Position numbers and translations under genes: made by a program. The notes under the pieces are model-generated. The model did no database searches and was not told the origin of the DNA. It was given only the letters and a program-made list of their open reading frames with translations. Positions 24,317 through 33,035 of a DNA stretch of 64,000 bases are shown piece by piece. The stretch lies in contig NZ_JANIAA010000022.1 of assembly GCF_024505145.1 (NCBI RefSeq), forward strand, positions 1 to 64,000. Reading direction: 5' to 3'. Each line of letters starts with the position of its first letter. The stretch's first letter is position 1. This stretch comes from Streptomyces rugosispiralis (lineage in GTDB: Bacteria; Actinomycetota; Actinomycetes; Streptomycetales; Streptomycetaceae).

Positions 24317-24346
24317 ATTTTATCGATCTTCCGGGGGCCCCGGAAG
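24317..24346 (-). promoter_or_regulatory. Candidate rsbR promoter with adjacent perfect palindrome
   Basis: A TAAAAT hexamer at 24317-24322 lies 41 bp upstream of the rsbR GTG. The interval beyond it holds the perfect palindrome CTTCCGGGG-G-CCCCGGAAG at 24328-24346. This could be an operator over the -35 region, or the truA terminator, since truA reads toward it. No -35 hexamer is recognisable, and the two readings cannot be separated from sequence. Confidence 0.4.
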
Positions 24347-24451
24347 CCGCATCATGCCGATCGCCGCCCCGCCGTGACCTGTTCCCGTCCCGCCGTTCGC
24401 ACACGATGCGCGTAGCGAGTACCCCGTGATCGTCCGCCGACACCCACCGCT

Positions 24452-25336
24452 TCAGCAGCAGCCGGAACCGATCGCCGTCGCGCCCGGCAGGGAGCGCTTG
24501 TTGCGGGACTCGCGGTTACGGGCCGCGAGTTGGTCGTCGGCCGGGTAGCCGACCTCCTCCAGCGTCAGGCCATGGGGACGTACGACATGGACGGCGGAGT
24601 CGCGCAGCCCGGCGGAGAGCACCTTGGCGGGCCAGTCCGGGGGGCGGTGACCGTCGCCGACGAAGAGCAGCGCCCCCACCAGCGAGCGCACCATGTTGTG
24701 GCAGAAGGCGTCCGCCCGCACCGTGGCCGTGATCACGCCGTCCGCCCCGCGCACCCAGTCCAGCCGCTGCAGGGTACGGATGGTGGTGGCACCGTCGCGC
24801 TTCTTGCAGTACGCGGCGAAGTCGTGCTCGCCCAGGAGCCGTATCGAGGCCGCGTTCATGGCGTCCACGTCCAGCGGCCAGTCGTGCCACAGCACATGGC
24901 CGCGCAGCAGCGGGTCGACCCCGCCGGGGTGGTCGGTGACCCGGTAGGCGTAGCGCCGCCAGATCGCGGAGAAGCGGGCGTTGAATCCGGCCGGGGCCTC
25001 GGCCACCCGCCACACCCGTACGTCATGGGGCAGCCGGCCGGCCAGCCGCCGCAGCAGCTTGTCCCGGTGCGCGGCCCACAGCTCCCCGGGCAGATCCACG
25101 TGCGCCACCTGGCCGCGGGCGTGGACCCCCGCGTCGGTGCGGCCCGCGACGGTCAGCTCGAAGGTCTCCGCGGAGCGCGTCACCGTCCGCAGCGCGCTCT
25201 CCAGCTCGCCCTGCACGGTGCGCCGCTCGCGCTGCTTGGCCCAGCCCGAGAAGTCCTTGCCGTCGTAACTCAGATCCAGCCGGACCCGCACCAATCCGGG
25301 CGCCGCCTCGTCACTCACCCAACCGTTCCTCTCCAT
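24452..25336 (-). CDS. truA: tRNA pseudouridine(38-40) synthase
   Basis: This 294-aa enzyme isomerises uridines 38-40 of the tRNA anticodon stem. The catalytic motif AGRTDAGVHARGQVAH contains Asp68. FSGWAKQRERRTVQGELESA and AFCHNMVRSLVGAL are family signatures. The ATG at 25336 is in a weak context. A GTG seven codons in (VSDEAAPG) could also start the protein. It follows rplQ behind a strong hairpin, the usual actinobacterial arrangement. The C-terminal GSGCC is unusual but carries no known function. Confidence 0.97.
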   Translation of the reverse strand: MERNGWVSDEAAPGLVRVRLDLSYDGKDFSGWAKQRERRTVQGELESALRTVTRSAETFELTVAGRTDAGVHARGQVAHVDLPGELWAAHRDKLLRRLAGRLPHDVRVWRVAEAPAGFNARFSAIWRRYAYRVTDHPGGVDPLLRGHVLWHDWPLDVDAMNAASIRLLGEHDFAAYCKKRDGATTIRTLQRLDWVRGADGVITATVRADAFCHNMVRSLVGALLFVGDGHRPPDWPAKVLSAGLRDSAVHVVRPHGLTLEEVGYPADDQLAARNRESRNKRSLPGATAIGSGCC

Positions 25337-25342
25337 GCGGAA

Positions 25343-25375
25343 CGGGCCCGCTCCCAGGATCTGGGGGCGGGCCCG
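25343..25375 (-). terminator. Terminator at the end of the alpha operon
   Basis: The 15-nt arms CGGGCCCGCTCCCAG and CTGGGGGCGGGCCCG (one G-T pair) surround a 3-nt loop. The hairpin lies between the rplQ stop and the truA start. Confidence 0.85.
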
Positions 25376-25405
25376 TCCGTACGACGAAAGCCGATCAGAC
25401 GCCTC

Positions 25406-25927
25406 TCAGGCGTCCTTCGACTCCTCGGCCTCGGCCTCGGCCGGAGCCTCGGTGGCCTCGGCGGCCGGGGTCTCCTTCTTGAGGTCCGCGACGGCCTGGT
25501 CACCGGCAGCGTCCTTGGCGGTCCGCTTGGTGGCGGCCTCGGCCTCGCCGACGGCCTCCTGCTGCACGGTCAGCGCCTCGACCAGCTCGATGACCGCCAT
25601 CGGGGCGTTGTCGCCACGGCGGTTACCGATCTTGGTGATGCGGGTGTAGCCACCCGGCCGGTTCTCGTAGCGCGGCCCGATCTCGGTGAAGAGGGTGTGC
25701 ACGACGCTCTTGTCACGGATGGTCTGGAGCACCAGACGGCGGTTGTGAAGGTCGCCCTTCTTCGCCTTGGTGACCAGCTTCTCCGCGACCGGGCGCAGGC
25801 GGCGGGCCTTTGCCTCGGTGGTGGTGATCCGGCCGTGCTCGAACAGCGCGGTGGCGAGGTTCGCCAGCAGGAGCCGCTCGTGCGCGGCGCTGCCGCCCAG
25901 ACGGGCGCCCTTGGTGGGCTTCGGCAT
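25406..25927 (-). CDS. rplQ: 50S ribosomal protein L17
   Basis: This 173-aa protein has its conserved core in residues 1-120 (MPKPTKGARLGGSAAHERLL; RRGDNAPMAVIELV). An acidic Ala/Glu-rich extension of about 50 residues ends AEAEESKDA, as seen in actinobacterial L17. It is the last gene of rpsM-rpsK-rpsD-rpoA-rplQ. Confidence 0.98.
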   Translation of the reverse strand: MPKPTKGARLGGSAAHERLLLANLATALFEHGRITTTEAKARRLRPVAEKLVTKAKKGDLHNRRLVLQTIRDKSVVHTLFTEIGPRYENRPGGYTRITKIGNRRGDNAPMAVIELVEALTVQQEAVGEAEAATKRTAKDAAGDQAVADLKKETPAAEATEAPAEAEAEESKDA

Positions 25928-26102
25928 TGGTCAATCTCCTCGATGTCTGCACCGGCCGTATGAGGTACCGGTGTCAGTTACCGGCGAGCGGCCGCCCGCC
26001 GGAAATTTTCGTCGCCCGCCGCACGGACTCGATCAAGCTCAGCAAGATCAAGCCCGTCCGGCGATTGAGGACAGCGCCTCAGCCCCGGCGGCGGGGCAGC
26101 GA

Positions 26103-27125
26103 TCAGTACTGCTCGGTCTCGACGAAACCGGCGTCCGCGTCGTCATCGGCACCGAAGGCGTCGGCGGCGGCGGTCGGGTCGAATCCGGGCGGGCTGTCCT
26201 TGAGCGCGAGGCCCATACCGGCCAGCTTCGCCTTGACCTCGTCGATCGACTTGGCGCCGAAGTTCCGGATGTCGAGCAGGTCCGCCTCGGACCGCGCCAC
26301 GAGCTCACCCACGGAGTGGATGCCCTCGCGCTTGAGGCAGTTGTACGAACGGACGGTGAGCTCGAGCTCCTCGATCGGCAGCGCCAGGTCGGCGGCGAGG
26401 GCGGCGTCCGTCGGGGACGGGCCCATGTCGATGCCCTCGGCGTCCACGTTCAGCTCGCGGGCCAGGCCGAACAGCTCGACCAGGGTCTTACCGGCCGACG
26501 CCATGGCGTCACGCGGCCGCATGGCCTGCTTGGTCTCGACGTCGACGATCAGCTTGTCGAAGTCGGTGCGCTGCTCGACACGGGTCGCCTCGACCTTGTA
26601 GGTGACCTTGAGCACCGGCGAGTAGATCGAGTCGACCGGGATCCGGCCGATCTCCTGGCCGACCTGCTTGTTCTGCACGGCGGAGACATAGCCGCGACCG
26701 CGCTCGACGGTCAGCTCCATCTCCAGCTTGCCCTTGCCGTTCAGCGTGGCCAGGACCAGGTCGGGGTTGTGCACCTCGACACCGGCCGGCGGCGCGATGT
26801 CGGCGGCGGTGACCAGACCCGGGCCCTGCTTGCGCAGGTACATCACGACCGGCTCGTCGTGCTCCGAGGAGACGACCAGCTGCTTGATGTTGAGGATCAG
26901 GTCGGTGACGTCCTCCTTGACGCCCGGCACGGTGGTGAACTCGTGCAGGACCCCGTCGATCCGGATGCTGGTGACAGCCGCACCGGGGATCGAGGAGAGG
27001 AGCGTACGACGCAGGGAGTTTCCGAGGGTGTAGCCGAAGCCCGGCTCCAGCGGCTCGATCACGAACCGGGAGCGGAACTCGTCGACGACCTCTTCGGTCA
27101 ACGAGGGACGCTGAGCGATCAGCAT
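26103..27125 (-). CDS. rpoA: RNA polymerase alpha subunit
   Basis: This 340-aa subunit dimerises through its N-terminal domain (YTLGNSLRRTLLSSIPGAAV) to start core assembly with RpoB and RpoC. Its C-terminal domain (LELTVRSYNCLKREGIHSVG, helix-hairpin-helix) contacts upstream DNA and activators. The ATG at 27125 (MLIAQRPSL) is the conserved start, and further upstream codons in the frame are not used in relatives. It sits between rpsD and rplQ. Confidence 0.99.
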   Translation of the reverse strand: MLIAQRPSLTEEVVDEFRSRFVIEPLEPGFGYTLGNSLRRTLLSSIPGAAVTSIRIDGVLHEFTTVPGVKEDVTDLILNIKQLVVSSEHDEPVVMYLRKQGPGLVTAADIAPPAGVEVHNPDLVLATLNGKGKLEMELTVERGRGYVSAVQNKQVGQEIGRIPVDSIYSPVLKVTYKVEATRVEQRTDFDKLIVDVETKQAMRPRDAMASAGKTLVELFGLARELNVDAEGIDMGPSPTDAALAADLALPIEELELTVRSYNCLKREGIHSVGELVARSEADLLDIRNFGAKSIDEVKAKLAGMGLALKDSPPGFDPTAAADAFGADDDADAGFVETEQY

Positions 27126-27179
27126 GGGTATTGCCTCCAGTCTTCGGCGCCCGCTATTTGACGCCGAACCCTTCAATGG

Positions 27180-27218
27180 TACGGGCGGTACGTGCCAAAC
27201 GGCTCCGTACCGCCCGTA
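27180..27218 (-). terminator. Hairpin in the rpsD-rpoA gap
   Basis: Perfect 13-nt arms TACGGGCGGTACG and its complement flank a 13-nt loop in the 108-nt gap. Because rpoA follows in the same operon, this is more likely an attenuator or RNA-processing stem than a full stop. Confidence 0.65.
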
Positions 27219-27233
27219 TCGCCGCTCTTCCTC

Positions 27234-27860
27234 CTACTTGGAGTAGAGCTCGACGATCAGCTGCTCCTGCACCTGGGTGTCGATCACCTGGCGCTCGGGC
27301 ATGGAGTGCACGAGGATCCGCAGCTGCGACGGAATGGCCTCCAGCCACGCCGGCACGGTCCGCTCGCCCGCCTCGGCCTGAGCCACCTGGAAGGGGGTCA
27401 TGGTCCGGGACTTCGGACGAACCTCGATGATGTCGTTCACGGTGACCCGAGCCGACGGAATGTCGGTCTTGACGCCGTTCACGGTGAAGTGGCCGTGGCG
27501 GACCAGCTGACGGGCGTGGTCGCGGGACTTGGCGAAGCCGGCCCGGTAGACCACGTTGTCGAGCCGGGTCTCGAGGATGCGAAGAAGGTTCTCACCGGTC
27601 TTGCCGGTCTTCTTGTTCGCCTCCGCGTAGTAACCACGGAACTGCTTCTCAAGGACACCGTAGATGCGGGTCGCCTTCTGCTTCTCACGGAGCTGCAGCA
27701 GGTACTCGCTGTCCTTGGTGCGCCCGCGACCGTGCTCACCCGGGGGGTAAGGACGGATCTCGATCGGGCACTTCGCGCTCTCGCACTTGCTCCCCTTGAG
27801 GAAGAGCTTCTGCTTCTCCCGACGGCAACGCTTGCAGTCGGCCCCGGTGTAACGCGCCAT
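27234..27860 (-). CDS. rpsD: 30S ribosomal protein S4, zinc-binding form
   Basis: This 208-aa primary 16S rRNA-binding protein retains all four N-terminal zinc cysteines (Cys9, Cys12, Cys26, Cys31 in GADCKRCRREKQ and KGSKCESAKC). It is therefore the zinc-containing paralogue type and not the zinc-free one that many Streptomyces keep elsewhere. The S4 RNA-binding domain (RLDNVVYRAGFAKSRDHARQ, then LVRHGHFTVNG) is intact. Confidence 0.98.
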   Translation of the reverse strand: MARYTGADCKRCRREKQKLFLKGSKCESAKCPIEIRPYPPGEHGRGRTKDSEYLLQLREKQKATRIYGVLEKQFRGYYAEANKKTGKTGENLLRILETRLDNVVYRAGFAKSRDHARQLVRHGHFTVNGVKTDIPSARVTVNDIIEVRPKSRTMTPFQVAQAEAGERTVPAWLEAIPSQLRILVHSMPERQVIDTQVQEQLIVELYSK

Positions 27861-27888
27861 TGTTTCTGTTGTCTCCTACTTCAGCCGG

Positions 27889-28293
27889 TCAGACACGCCG
27901 ACGCTTGGGCGGGCGGCATCCGTTGTGCGGAGTCGGGGTGACGTCCTGGATCGAGCCCACCTCCAGGCCGGTGGCCTGGAGCGAGCGGATCGCGGTCTCA
28001 CGGCCGGAGCCCGGACCCTTGACGAACACGTCGACCTTGCGCATGCCGTGCTCCTGCGCGCGGCGGGCGGCCGACTCGGCGGCCATCTGCGCGGCGAACG
28101 GAGTGGACTTGCGCGAGCCCTTGAAGCCGACGTGGCCGGCCGAGGCCCAAGAGATCACGTTCCCGGTCGGGTCGGTGATCGAGACGATGGTGTTGTTGAA
28201 CGTGCTCTTGATGTGAGCGTGCCCGTGGGCGACGTTCTTCTTCTCCTTGCGGCGCACCTTCTTGGCGCCGGCCGTCCTGCTCTTCGGAGGCAT
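27889..28293 (-). CDS. rpsK: 30S ribosomal protein S11
   Basis: This 134-aa platform protein near the mRNA exit site begins MPPKSRTAGAKKVRRKEKKN and has the signature HGMRKVDVFVKGPGSGRETA. It lies between rpsM and rpsD in the alpha operon. Confidence 0.98.
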   Translation of the reverse strand: MPPKSRTAGAKKVRRKEKKNVAHGHAHIKSTFNNTIVSITDPTGNVISWASAGHVGFKGSRKSTPFAAQMAAESAARRAQEHGMRKVDVFVKGPGSGRETAIRSLQATGLEVGSIQDVTPTPHNGCRPPKRRRV

Positions 28294-28359
28294 TCTCGAA
28301 ATCTCCCGTGGAGGTGGTCGGTCCTACAGCTCGGACCGCTTGTCAGCGTCCGGTGCGGA

Positions 28360-28740
28360 CTACTTCTTGCCCGGCTTCTTCTTGCCGGCGATCGCGCGAC
28401 GCGGGCCCTTGCGGGTGCGGGCGTTGGTCGACGTGCGCTGGCCGTGGACCGGAAGGCCGCGACGGTGGCGCAGACCCTGGTAGCAGCCGATCTCGACCTT
28501 GCGGCGGATGTCGGCCTGGATCTCGCGACGGAGGTCACCCTCGGTCTTGATGTTGTTGTCCACGTACTCGCGGATCTTGACCAGGTCCTCTTCGCCCAGG
28601 TCACGAACGCGGGTGTCCGGGTTCACACCGGTGTTGGCGAGCGTCTGCTGGGCAAGGGTGCGACCGATGCCGAAGACGTAGGTGAGGGCGACCTCCACGC
28701 GCTTTTCGCGCGGGAGATCAACGCCTGCGAGGCGTGCCAT
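28360..28740 (-). CDS. rpsM: 30S ribosomal protein S13
   Basis: This 126-aa protein of the 30S head begins MARLAGVDLPREKRVEVALT and has a C-terminal basic tail that contacts tRNA (RTSTNARTRKGPRRAIAGKK). The 196-nt gap upstream, before rpmJ, contains a less GC-rich patch at 28860-28920 with the palindrome TGCGTATGTACGCA (28866-28879). It may hold an internal promoter for rpsM-rplQ. Confidence 0.98.
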   Translation of the reverse strand: MARLAGVDLPREKRVEVALTYVFGIGRTLAQQTLANTGVNPDTRVRDLGEEDLVKIREYVDNNIKTEGDLRREIQADIRRKVEIGCYQGLRHRRGLPVHGQRTSTNARTRKGPRRAIAGKKKPGKK

Positions 28741-28936
28741 GAATCTGGCTCCAGATGGTTGTCGGAGGTCTTCCGCAGCACCACTCCCGGCCGCCGTACC
28801 GGACGGCTCCCGGGTCCCCGGCCTCCGACCGGGGGTGTCGTCCCCGCCAGGCGGGAACGGGTGACTGCGTATGTACGCAAAGTTATGACGTCGCGCGAAG
28901 ATACTGCGAGTGGTGCAGGATTCCGGCCGGTGTGCG

Positions 28937-29050
28937 TCAGCCCTGGCGCTGCTTGTGGCGCAGGTTGTCGCAGATGACCATGACCCGGCCGTGGCGGCGG
29001 ATCACCTTGCACTTGTCGCAGATCTTCTTGACGCTCGGCTTGACCTTCAT
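28937..29050 (-). CDS. rpmJ: 50S ribosomal protein L36
   Basis: This 37-aa protein MKVKPSVKKICDKCKVIRRH... ends NLRHKQRQG. It keeps the zinc ligands Cys11, Cys14, Cys27 and His32 (CDKC, ICDNLRH). It begins 28 nt after infA. Confidence 0.97.
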   Translation of the reverse strand: MKVKPSVKKICDKCKVIRRHGRVMVICDNLRHKQRQG

Positions 29051-29078
29051 GGGTGTGAGGTTCTCCGGGTCGTGAGAT

Positions 29079-29300
29079 CTACTTGTAGCGGTAGACGATC
29101 CGTCCGCGCGTGAGGTCGTACGGAGACAGCTCCACGACCACCCGGTCATCGGGCAGGATGCGGATGTAGTGCATACGCATCTTGCCGCTGATGTGCGCGA
29201 GGACCTTGTGACCGTTCTGAAGCTCCACCTTGAACATCGCGTTCGGCAGAGACTCGATCACGGTGCCCTCGATTTCGATGGCGCCTTGCTTCTTGGCCAT
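29079..29300 (-). CDS. infA: Translation initiation factor IF-1
   Basis: This 73-aa OB-fold protein (MAKKQGAIEIEGTVIESLPN ... RGRIVYRYK) occupies the 30S A site during initiation. The ATG at 29300 gives the conserved MAKKQG start after GCAGGAC. An own promoter with a good -10 box lies upstream, so infA-rpmJ-rpsM-rpsK-rpsD-rpoA-rplQ may form one transcript. Confidence 0.98.
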   Translation of the reverse strand: MAKKQGAIEIEGTVIESLPNAMFKVELQNGHKVLAHISGKMRMHYIRILPDDRVVVELSPYDLTRGRIVYRYK

Positions 29301-29371
29301 GTCCTGCTTTCGGGATCGGCTACCTTGATCGGCTCGCGACATGCGGGAGGGCATGCGAGAGCCGACGTGTC

Positions 29372-29401
29372 AGTCTACGTCAGGGCATCCCGAAACACGA
29401 A
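29372..29401 (-). promoter_or_regulatory. Probable infA promoter
   Basis: A consensus-quality -10 box TAGACT (29372-29377) lies 18 nt from a weak -35 box TTCGTG (29396-29401), about 70 bp upstream of the infA ATG. It fits the principal HrdB-type promoter at the -10 box. Confidence 0.5.
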
Positions 29402-29403
29402 TC

Positions 29404-29420
29404 CGGGGCATCATGCCCCG
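29404..29420 (-). terminator. Short hairpin after map
   Basis: Perfect 7-bp arms CGGGGCA/TGCCCCG with a 3-nt loop lie between the map stop and the infA promoter and are preceded by a T/A-rich stretch. It is a weak terminator candidate. Confidence 0.5.
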
Positions 29421-29464
29421 ATTTTGAGATCTTTATGCCCTCGGAGATCGTCAGGCGGCGATCA

Positions 29465-30304
29465 TCAGGCCAGCGGGTCGGGCGCGGTCTCCACGCCCAG
29501 CTCGGCCAGCTTGGCCTTGCCGCCGTCCACGGCGGTGAGCACGAGCGGGCCCTCCTCGGTCAGCGCGACCGAGTGCTCCCAGTGGCTGGACCAGGTGCCG
29601 TCGTCCGTCTTGACCGTCCAGTCGTCGGCCAGTACGTGCGTCTTCGCGGTGCCCAGGCTCACCATGGGCTCGATCGCGATGCAGAAGCCGGAGACCAGCC
29701 GGGGGCCCTTGCCGCGCTTCTTGGAGACGTAGTTCAGCAGATGCGGGTCCATGTGCATCTGGGTGCCGATGCCATGGCCGCCGTAGTCCTCGATGATCCC
29801 GTACTTGCCGGAGGCCGGGCGGGGCTGGCGGCGGATATAGCCCTCGATCGCCTTGGAGATGTCGACCAGCCGGTGGCCCTTGCGGACCGCCGCGATCCCG
29901 GCCCACATCGACTCCTCGGTGACCCGGCTCAGCTCGTACAGCTCCGGGGCGTGACCGGTGCCCACGAAGGCGGTGAAGGCTGCGTCGCCGTGCCAGCCGT
30001 CCACGATCGCGCCCGCGTCGATGGAGATGATGTCGCCGTCCTTGAGGACGGTCTCCCGGTCCGGGATGCCGTGCACCACGATGTCGTTCACCGAGGTGCA
30101 GATGGTGGCGGGGAAGCCGCCGTACCCCAGGAAGTTCGACTTGGCGCCGTGGTCCGCGATGACCTTACGGGCGACGTCGTCCAGGTCCTTGGTGCTGGCG
30201 CCGGGGACGGCCGCCGCCCGCGTCGCCTCGTGAATGGCGGCGACGACCAGTCCCGCCTCACGCATCTTCGCGATCTGCTCGGGAGTCTTGATCTCCACCA
30301 TCAC
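29465..30304 (-). CDS. map: Methionine aminopeptidase, type I
   Basis: This 279-aa metalloenzyme removes the initiator Met from nascent proteins. The five metal ligands are in place: Asp-x10-Asp in IDAGAIVDGWHGDAAF, His in YGGHGIGTQMH, Glu in IAIEPMVSLG, and Glu in SHWEHSVALTEEGPLVL. It lacks the N-terminal zinc-finger extension of the longer MetAP form. Two consecutive ATG codons start the frame; the first has the better spacing from GGAAGG. It follows adk behind a strong terminator. Confidence 0.98.
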   Translation of the reverse strand: MMVEIKTPEQIAKMREAGLVVAAIHEATRAAAVPGASTKDLDDVARKVIADHGAKSNFLGYGGFPATICTSVNDIVVHGIPDRETVLKDGDIISIDAGAIVDGWHGDAAFTAFVGTGHAPELYELSRVTEESMWAGIAAVRKGHRLVDISKAIEGYIRRQPRPASGKYGIIEDYGGHGIGTQMHMDPHLLNYVSKKRGKGPRLVSGFCIAIEPMVSLGTAKTHVLADDWTVKTDDGTWSSHWEHSVALTEEGPLVLTAVDGGKAKLAELGVETAPDPLA

Positions 30305-30354
30305 TCAGCCTTCCGCGGTCCTTCGTATCTGCTCAACAGTTCTGCTCAACACTA

Positions 30355-30388
30355 CGGCCGCGATGCCCCGGACGGGGCATCGCGGCCG
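30355..30388 (-). terminator. Terminator between adk and map
   Basis: Perfect 16-bp arms CGGCCGCGATGCCCCG and its complement flank a 2-nt GA gap. It is one of the strongest hairpins in the window and marks the end of secY-adk. Confidence 0.85.
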
Positions 30389-30405
30389 GTGACAGCTCCG
30401 GTGCG

Positions 30406-31062
30406 CTAGGCCGCCTTGGCGGCCAGTGCGTCCATCGCCCGCTGGGTGACCTCGGACACCTTGCCCAGCGCCGAGATCGTCACCACCAGGCCCTGGGCCT
30501 TGTAGTAGTCGATGATCGGCTCGGTCTGGCTGTGGTAGACCTCCAGCCGGTCGCGGACCGTTTCCTCACTGTCGTCCTCGCGCTGGTACAGCTCACCGCC
30601 GCACACGTCGCACACGCCCTCGACCTTGGGCTTCTTGTACTCCACATGAAAGGTGTGCGCGCTGTCGTTGCGGCAGGTGCGGCGGCCGGCGATCCGCTTG
30701 ACCACCTCTGCCTCGGGGACCTCCAGGTCCAGCACCGCGTCCAGTGTGAGCTCGTTGTCCCGGAGGTAGCCGTCCAGGGCCTCGGCCTGCGCCAGATTGC
30801 GCGGGAAGCCGTCGAGCAGGAAGCCGCTCGCCGCGTCCGCGTGGCCCATCCGGTCCTCCGCCATACCGATGGTGACCTCGTCCGGTACCAGCTGTCCGGC
30901 CCGCATGTACTCCTGCGCCTGCTTGCCGAGGGGGGTGCCCTGGCTGATGTTCGCGCGGAACAGGTCGCCGGTGGAGATATGCGGGATCGACAGCTTCTCG
31001 GCGAGGTACGCGGCCTGCGTACCCTTGCCGGCTCCCGGAGGCCCGACGAGGACGATTCGCAT
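30406..31062 (-). CDS. adk: Adenylate kinase
   Basis: This 218-aa enzyme interconverts AMP + ATP and 2 ADP. The P-loop GPPGAGKGTQ is at residues 7-16, followed by HISTGDLFR and DGFPRNLAQAEALD. The LID domain has zinc-type residues (TCRNDSAHTFH and GVCDVCGG), although the first pair is not a simple CxxC. The ATG overlaps the secY stop as TGATG, so the two genes are translationally coupled. Confidence 0.98.
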   Translation of the reverse strand: MRIVLVGPPGAGKGTQAAYLAEKLSIPHISTGDLFRANISQGTPLGKQAQEYMRAGQLVPDEVTIGMAEDRMGHADAASGFLLDGFPRNLAQAEALDGYLRDNELTLDAVLDLEVPEAEVVKRIAGRRTCRNDSAHTFHVEYKKPKVEGVCDVCGGELYQREDDSEETVRDRLEVYHSQTEPIIDYYKAQGLVVTISALGKVSEVTQRAMDALAAKAA

Positions 31063-32375
31063 CAGCGGAGGAACCCTTCGTAGTGTCGCTGCTGAAGCTG
31101 GCTCTCGATCTGCTTCACAGTCTCCAGGCCGACACCCACGATGATCAGGATGCTCGTGCCACCGAACGGGAAGTTCTGATTGGCATTGAGCGTCACCAGC
31201 GCCACCGTGGGCACCAGGGCGATCAAGCCCAGATAGAGCGCACCGGGCCACGTGATGCGGTTCAGCACGTAGCTCAGATACTCCGCGGTGGGACGACCAG
31301 CCCGGATACCCGGGATGAACCCACCATACTTCTTCATGTTGTCGGCAACTTCTTCGGGGTTGAAGCTGATGGCGACATAGAAGAATGCGAAGAAGACGAT
31401 CAGCAGGAAGTACGTGGCGATGTAGATCGGGTGGTCGCCCTTGACGAAGTTCTGCGAGATCCAGGTCGCCCAGCCGGCCTTCGAATTGGAGAACTGGACG
31501 ATCAGCGCCGGGATGTACAGCAGCGATGAGGCGAAGATCACGGGGATCACACCCGCCTGGTTCACCTTCATCGGGATGTAGGTGGACGTACCGCCGTACG
31601 AGCGACGGCCGATCATGCGTTTGGCGTATTGCACGGGAATCCGGCGCTGGGCCTGCTCGACGAAGACCACCAGGCCGACCATGGCCAGACCACAGAGGAT
31701 CACCAGGCCGAACTCCAGCCAGCCGTCCATGATCTTGCCCTGCTGCTTGATGCTCCACATGGCGCTCGGGAAACCGGCGGCGATGGAGACGAACATCAGG
31801 ATCGACATGCCGTTGCCGATGCCGCGGTCGGTGACCAGCTCACCGAGCCACATGATCAGCGCGGTGCCCGCGGTCATCGTGATGACCATCACGGCGGTGG
31901 TGAAGATCGAGTCGTCCCGTACGATCTGACCGCCGACCGGGCAGCTCTGGAAGAGCGAGCCGCTACGGGCGGTGGCCACCAGGCCGGTGCCCTGGAGGAT
32001 CGCCAGCGCGATGGTCAGATAGCGGGTGTACTGCGTGATCTTTCCTTGACCGGCCTGGCCCTCCTTCTTGAGGGCCTCGAGGCGCGGGATCACCACGGTC
32101 AGCAGCTGAAGGATGATGCTCGCCGTGATGTACGGCATGATCCCCAGCGCGAAGATGGTGATCTGGAGCAGTGCGCCACCACTGAACATGTTGACCAAGC
32201 CGAACAGCCCCTGCTGGCCCTTGGCGAGGTCCATGCACGTCTGGACGTTCTTGTAGTCGATGCCCGGGATCGGGATATGTTGCCCGAGCCGGAAGAGCAC
32301 GATGATGCCCAGCGTGAACAGCAGCTTCTTGCGCAGGTCGGGCGTCTTGAACGCCCGGGCGAACGCGGTGAGCAC
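31062..32375 (-). CDS. secY: Preprotein translocase subunit SecY
   Basis: This 437-aa core of the SecYEG channel has ten membrane helices. It shows the SecY signature IPIPGIDYKN near the plug and the cytoplasmic loop GRRSYGGTSTYIPMKVNQAG that contacts the ribosome and SecA. It follows rplO after a 203-nt gap with a hairpin and is coupled to adk. Confidence 0.98.
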   Translation of the reverse strand: MLTAFARAFKTPDLRKKLLFTLGIIVLFRLGQHIPIPGIDYKNVQTCMDLAKGQQGLFGLVNMFSGGALLQITIFALGIMPYITASIILQLLTVVIPRLEALKKEGQAGQGKITQYTRYLTIALAILQGTGLVATARSGSLFQSCPVGGQIVRDDSIFTTAVMVITMTAGTALIMWLGELVTDRGIGNGMSILMFVSIAAGFPSAMWSIKQQGKIMDGWLEFGLVILCGLAMVGLVVFVEQAQRRIPVQYAKRMIGRRSYGGTSTYIPMKVNQAGVIPVIFASSLLYIPALIVQFSNSKAGWATWISQNFVKGDHPIYIATYFLLIVFFAFFYVAISFNPEEVADNMKKYGGFIPGIRAGRPTAEYLSYVLNRITWPGALYLGLIALVPTVALVTLNANQNFPFGGTSILIIVGVGLETVKQIESQLQQRHYEGFLR

Positions 32376-32528
32376 GGTGCCTCCTGCGCCCCCCGCGTCG
32401 CTTCGCGAGAGGTGACGGTCTTGAGGATCGACGAATACTTATCAGCCAGACCCGCGCGGAGACGTACCGCGCGGAAGGTAACAACGCCAGCCACCTTACC
32501 GGCGACCCGGCCCCGCTTGGAACGACCA

Positions 32529-32562
32529 ACCGGGGATGCCCCATATCTGGGGCACCCCCGGT
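32529..32562 (-). terminator. Hairpin between rplO and secY
   Basis: The 14-nt arms (ACCGGGGATGCCCC and near-complement, one mismatch) enclose a 6-nt loop 17 nt after the rplO stop. It is probably a partial terminator that lowers secY expression relative to the ribosomal proteins. Confidence 0.75.
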
Positions 32563-32578
32563 CAGAAACGCACCGTGC

Positions 32579-33034
32579 TCAGACGAGCTCGGTGACGGTG
32601 CCACCGGCGGCGGTGATCTTCTCCTTGGCGGAGCCGGAGACGGCGTCGACCGTCACCTGGAGCGCCACGGAGACCTCACCGGAGCCCAGCACCTTGACGA
32701 GCTGGTTCTTGCGAACCGCACCCTTGGCGACCAGGTCGGCCACCGTGACCTCGCCACCCTCGGGGTAGAGCGCGGCCAGCCTGTCCAGGTTCACGACCTG
32801 GTACTCGGTGCGGAAGGGGTTCTTGAAGCCCTTGAGCTTCGGGAGCCGCATGTGGAGGGGCATCTGCCCACCCTCGAAGCGCTCCGGAACCTGGTAGCGG
32901 GCCTTGGTGCCCTTGGTGCCACGACCAGCGGTCTTACCCTTGGACGCCTCACCACGACCGACACGGGTCTTGGCGGTCTTGGCGCCCGGGGCGGGCCGGA
33001 GGTTGTGGACCTTCAGCGGGTTGTTCTCCGCCAT
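32579..33034 (-). CDS. rplO: 50S ribosomal protein L15
   Basis: This 151-aa protein begins MAENNPLKVHNLRPAPGAKT, with the Gly-rich TRVGRGEASKGKTAGRGTKG loop that threads into 23S rRNA. It starts 1 nt after the rpmD stop and is the last ribosomal protein gene of spc. Confidence 0.98.
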   Translation of the reverse strand: MAENNPLKVHNLRPAPGAKTAKTRVGRGEASKGKTAGRGTKGTKARYQVPERFEGGQMPLHMRLPKLKGFKNPFRTEYQVVNLDRLAALYPEGGEVTVADLVAKGAVRKNQLVKVLGSGEVSVALQVTVDAVSGSAKEKITAAGGTVTELV

Positions 33035-33035
33035 G

